Shown piece after piece: positions 62,039 to 64,000 of a stretch of DNA of 64,000 nt. The position numbers were made by a program, and so were the translations under genes. Below the pieces are notes generated by a model. The model did no database searches and had not been told where the DNA came from. It saw nothing but the letters and a program-made list of their open reading frames with translations. The first letter of the stretch is position 1. Every line of letters begins with the position of its first letter. The DNA is from Isochrysis galbana (taxonomy: Eukaryota; Haptophyta; Isochrysidales; Isochrysidaceae). The stretch covers positions 7,293,137-7,357,136 of the forward strand of contig CM030933.1 in the NCBI GenBank assembly GCA_018136815.1. The letters run 5' to 3'.

Positions 62039-62138
62039 NNNNNNNNNNNNNNNNNNNNNNNNNNNNNNNNNNNNNNNNNNNNNNNNNNNNNNNNNNNNNN
62101 NNNNNNNNNNNNNNNNNNNNNNNNNNNNNNNNNNNNNN
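62039..62138. other. Assembly gap (100 N)
   Basis: Exactly 100 Ns between a G-rich flank and a CTCTCGTCG-rich flank; true size unknown. Confidence 0.98.
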
Positions 62139-62297
62139 CTCTGTCCGTCGTCCTGTCGTCAGTCGTCATCCGTCGTCGCTCTCGCTCTCGTCGCTCTCGC
62201 TCTCGTAACACTCATACCCAACAACCTCGCCTCTCCTCACCAGCCCCTGCCATCACAGCCCTCCTCTCACTCGCCCTCGCCTCTCGCCGCTCGTTCC

Positions 62298-62489
62298 ATG
62301 TCGTTCTCGCCGCCGTCCTCGCCCTCGCTCAAGCCCGCCTGCCCGCCTTCCTCTGCTGACGGGCTTCAGCCCGTCATCGTCTCCGAAGCCGTCTCCTCAG
62401 CCGCGCCTGCCGCCGGCTTGCCACCTTCCTCATTGCCCTCAGGCCCTAAGGGCCATCCCAATTCGTCAAAGAACTTGTTTGGCGAGTAA
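62298..62489 (+). CDS. Short Ser/Pro-rich ORF, possible element ORF start
   Basis: ATG 62298 encodes MSFSPPSSPSLKPACPPSSA, then Ala/Ser-rich residues ending PNSSKNLFGE at TAA 62487. The end overlaps the opposite-strand copia fragment, so the ORF may stop at an insertion junction. No family recognised. Confidence 0.25.
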   Translation: MSFSPPSSPSLKPACPPSSADGLQPVIVSEAVSSAAPAAGLPPSSLPSGPKGHPNSSKNLFGE

Positions 62490-62645
62490 GTCACGGAGGA
62501 AAGCACCAGCACGAAGGATGTGCTTTGTTTTCTTGAAGGCGACCGGGTCGAAAGCCATGTCGACGGCGGACTTGGAGTCGGAGTAAACGATTGAGGGGCC
62601 ATTATGCACGATGCCAAGGTCGGTGATCGGTGAGCAGCTACCAAG
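62466..62645 (-). pseudogene. Ty1/copia RNase H fragment
   Basis: The minus strand reads DLGIVHNGPSIVYSDSKSAV then DMAFDPVAFKKTKHILRAGA and FLRDLLAKQ. This is the C-terminal RNase H block of copia elements (YCDNxSAxxMAxNPVxHxRTKHI). The preceding RNase H region at 62645-62745 is in other frames. Only this piece of the element remains. Confidence 0.8.
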
Positions 62646-62969
62646 GCGGTACCAATGGCTCGAGCAGCTACGGGTCCGGCGGCGCATCATCGTCGTATAC
62701 AGTCGAGCCTTTGACGTCAGCTGACGCCGAGTTGTATGTACTTGCACATGGCGCACACCCACAGACACAGACAGCCCTCTGCACCGCCAAATCTGCCCTC
62801 GCCGCCGCGCGCGGACCCCGTCACCACTGCACCCGTGCCCAAGCCTTCCCAAGTATCTTCACCCGCTACCCAAGTTGATAGGCCGCCTACGGACGCGTGG
62901 GTTGCCAAGGATGGAGTCTCAGGAGCCTTACCCAGATCCTGGGAACAGTCCATCTCCACACACAGTCAA

Positions 62970-63129
62970 GCTCTCTCCACTGGCACCCAGTGCGCAAAAG
63001 TTTAAACAGATGTCGTAACACAGTATCGTCTTCAAGTGCACGGCGCCTTCCAGTGTGCTTTGGAGGGGCAAGAAGAGAGGCTTGTTGCAAAACGAGCCGT
63101 TCAAAAATTTCATATAGTTTTAATCCCAT
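62970..63129 (-). pseudogene. IS5-like transposase N-terminal fragment
   Basis: From ATG 63129: KLYEIFERLVLQQASLLAPP then GRRRALEDDTVLRHLFKLLR and TGCQWREL. This matches the N-terminal helical domain of IS5/IS4-type transposases (GRPRxxDRxVLNGILYVLRTGCxWRDLP). The DDE core is not seen and the frame is lost soon after WREL. In eukaryotes this domain occurs in IS5-related and Harbinger-like transposons. Confidence 0.6.
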
Positions 63130-63227
63130 TTACCACCAAGAAGCAAGAAGGGAAAAATAGTTTCGTTACACGTCTTTAGGAAGGGGTCAACTTTATACCA
63201 CATATAGGCATATAGGGGGGTAGTTTA

Positions 63228-63262
63228 TGAAAAAACAACCAAACCTGAGGTTGCACCCTCTC
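63228..63262 (+). repeat. AACCTGAGGTTGCACCCTCT repeat copy
   Basis: GAAAAAACAACCAAACCTGA then GGTTGCACCCTCT is the same 33-nt block as at 51739-51771. Confidence 0.7.
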
Positions 63263-64000
63263 GGCTCATTGCGTTGTACGGCCCCCAGGAAGAGTTGCAC
63301 CTCCGGGCGTCCGAGCCAGCGCTTGCCAACGTCAAGCGAGCCAAAGCAGTGGGGCTCGAGCGCAAGCGAATCATAAGGCATTCCTGCAGCGCGTGGGGCG
63401 AGGATGGGTCAATGTGGGTGTGGGTGTGTGCCACGCCCTCAAGACCCCGCGTGCCCCCTACCAGTGGCCCCCCACACTGCTCGCGAGAGGTGTGGGCTCA
63501 CCATGCCCACTACCTCCAGGCCATTCTTCGGCCGATCGCGGGCGATTGCCCCTCGCGGAAGCTCCGCGTTTCTTATAGTGATGTGCCCCTTATTCATTTC
63601 TCTGATTCCCTCCCGTGGGCGACCGTGTCATTCTCCCAAAATAGACCGCCACGCGCGGGGGAAGGGAGGGGGGTCACTCACCGACGGCCCATTGCCTTAT
63701 TGCCTTTCGTGGGGCGGGAGGGGATTTGTGGGGTGGGGGGAGACGGTTGCCGGGGCAGGTGGGGGGGGACCCTGCGGAATCCTTGGACACCCAGGGGAGG
63801 TGGAAAATAGTGGTTAAAAAGAGTGAGTGACCGGGCTAGTGAGTGCGACCGGCCTACCATTGTCCATTGTGCTTTTGTCGGCGTTGTGGTTGGCTTTGAC
63901 TTTGTGACAAATTCAAATTCAAGAAGTGGGGGTGGGGTGGGGGTGGGGGAAGACGATGGCATCACGCGATGCCGGCCGCACATGAACGCAGGCCACCATA
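63263..64000. other. Repeat-rich end of window
   Basis: No gene recognised. 63822-63837 (GAGTGAGTGACCGGGC) is followed by TAG and matches the terminus of the 46262-47812 element, so the right end of another member lies here. A GGGGTGGGGTGGGGGTGGGG run is at 63928-63949. Confidence 0.5.

Noticed and set aside
63274-63810. 178-codon plus-strand ORF at the window end
   Set aside because: Several overlapping frames are equally open, the sequence includes repeat blocks and a G-rich patch, and no domain or splice signal supports it.

Overview
This window is nuclear DNA from a eukaryote, most likely a unicellular alga. Genes are split by short GT-AG introns (about 45-190 nt), proteins are alanine/proline/arginine-rich, and the DNA is GC-rich with long homopurine/homopyrimidine and homopolymer runs. 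The SPPPP-rich secreted protein with CDDGG...DCxDCG cysteine motifs is of a kind known from green algae, haptophytes and dinoflagellates. I cannot fix the lineage. Three 100-N assembly gaps lie at 1969-2068, 36939-37038 and 62039-62138. I saw no rRNA, tRNA, CRISPR array or prokaryote-style operon.

Layout. 1-15.8 kb is an array of minus-strand Ty3/gypsy chromoviral retrotransposons. A partial copy (1-2.25 kb) is joined through an LTR ending at 3349 to a nearly full element (3.35-14.2 kb), then an LTR ending at 15257 and a second truncated LTR ending at 15803. The element has gag, protease, RT, RNase H, integrase and chromodomain, plus an extra domain between gag and protease that resembles cytosine-C5 DNA methylases. 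16.3-21.2 kb holds an Mpv17/PMP22 membrane protein with a coiled-coil tail and a voltage-sensor/cyclic-nucleotide phosphodiesterase fusion. 21.5-29.4 kb is repeat-rich: a 1.46-kb element with perfect 90-bp inverted ends, an unrecognised Cys-rich two-exon gene, a degenerate proline-rich ORF repeat (here called MERA) and a LINE 3' end. 30.1-31.6 kb is an RsmB/NSUN-type RNA m5C methyltransferase. 32.8-36.9 kb is a very large VWA / Pro-rich / multi-membrane surface protein cut by a gap.

37-42 kb is repeats plus an HSP20 gene. 42.3-46.0 kb is a methionyl-tRNA synthetase whose eight exons can be resolved. It carries an N-terminal nucleoside-diphosphate-kinase-like domain and a C-terminal EMAPII tRNA-binding domain. 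46.2-47.8 kb is a TIR element with TA target duplication. 48.4-49.0 kb is Fcf2. 49.5-50.9 kb is an old composite repeat interrupted by a hAT-like MITE, with a related uninterrupted copy at 26.7 kb. 52.7-54.3 kb is a membrane-linked U-box E3. 57.2-58.2 kb is a MYB gene. 59.4-59.9 kb is a small LRR protein. 60.5-64 kb is hairpin-rich repeats, a possible first exon and fragments of copia, IS5-like and TIR elements.

The host genes are ordinary single eukaryotic units (RNA modification, ribosome biogenesis, translation, proteostasis, signalling, cell surface) with no common pathway. The strongest candidates for novelty are the methylase-like domain in the Ty3 element, the NDK-like/MetRS/EMAPII fusion, the voltage-sensor/PDE fusion and the VWA/multi-TM surface protein.
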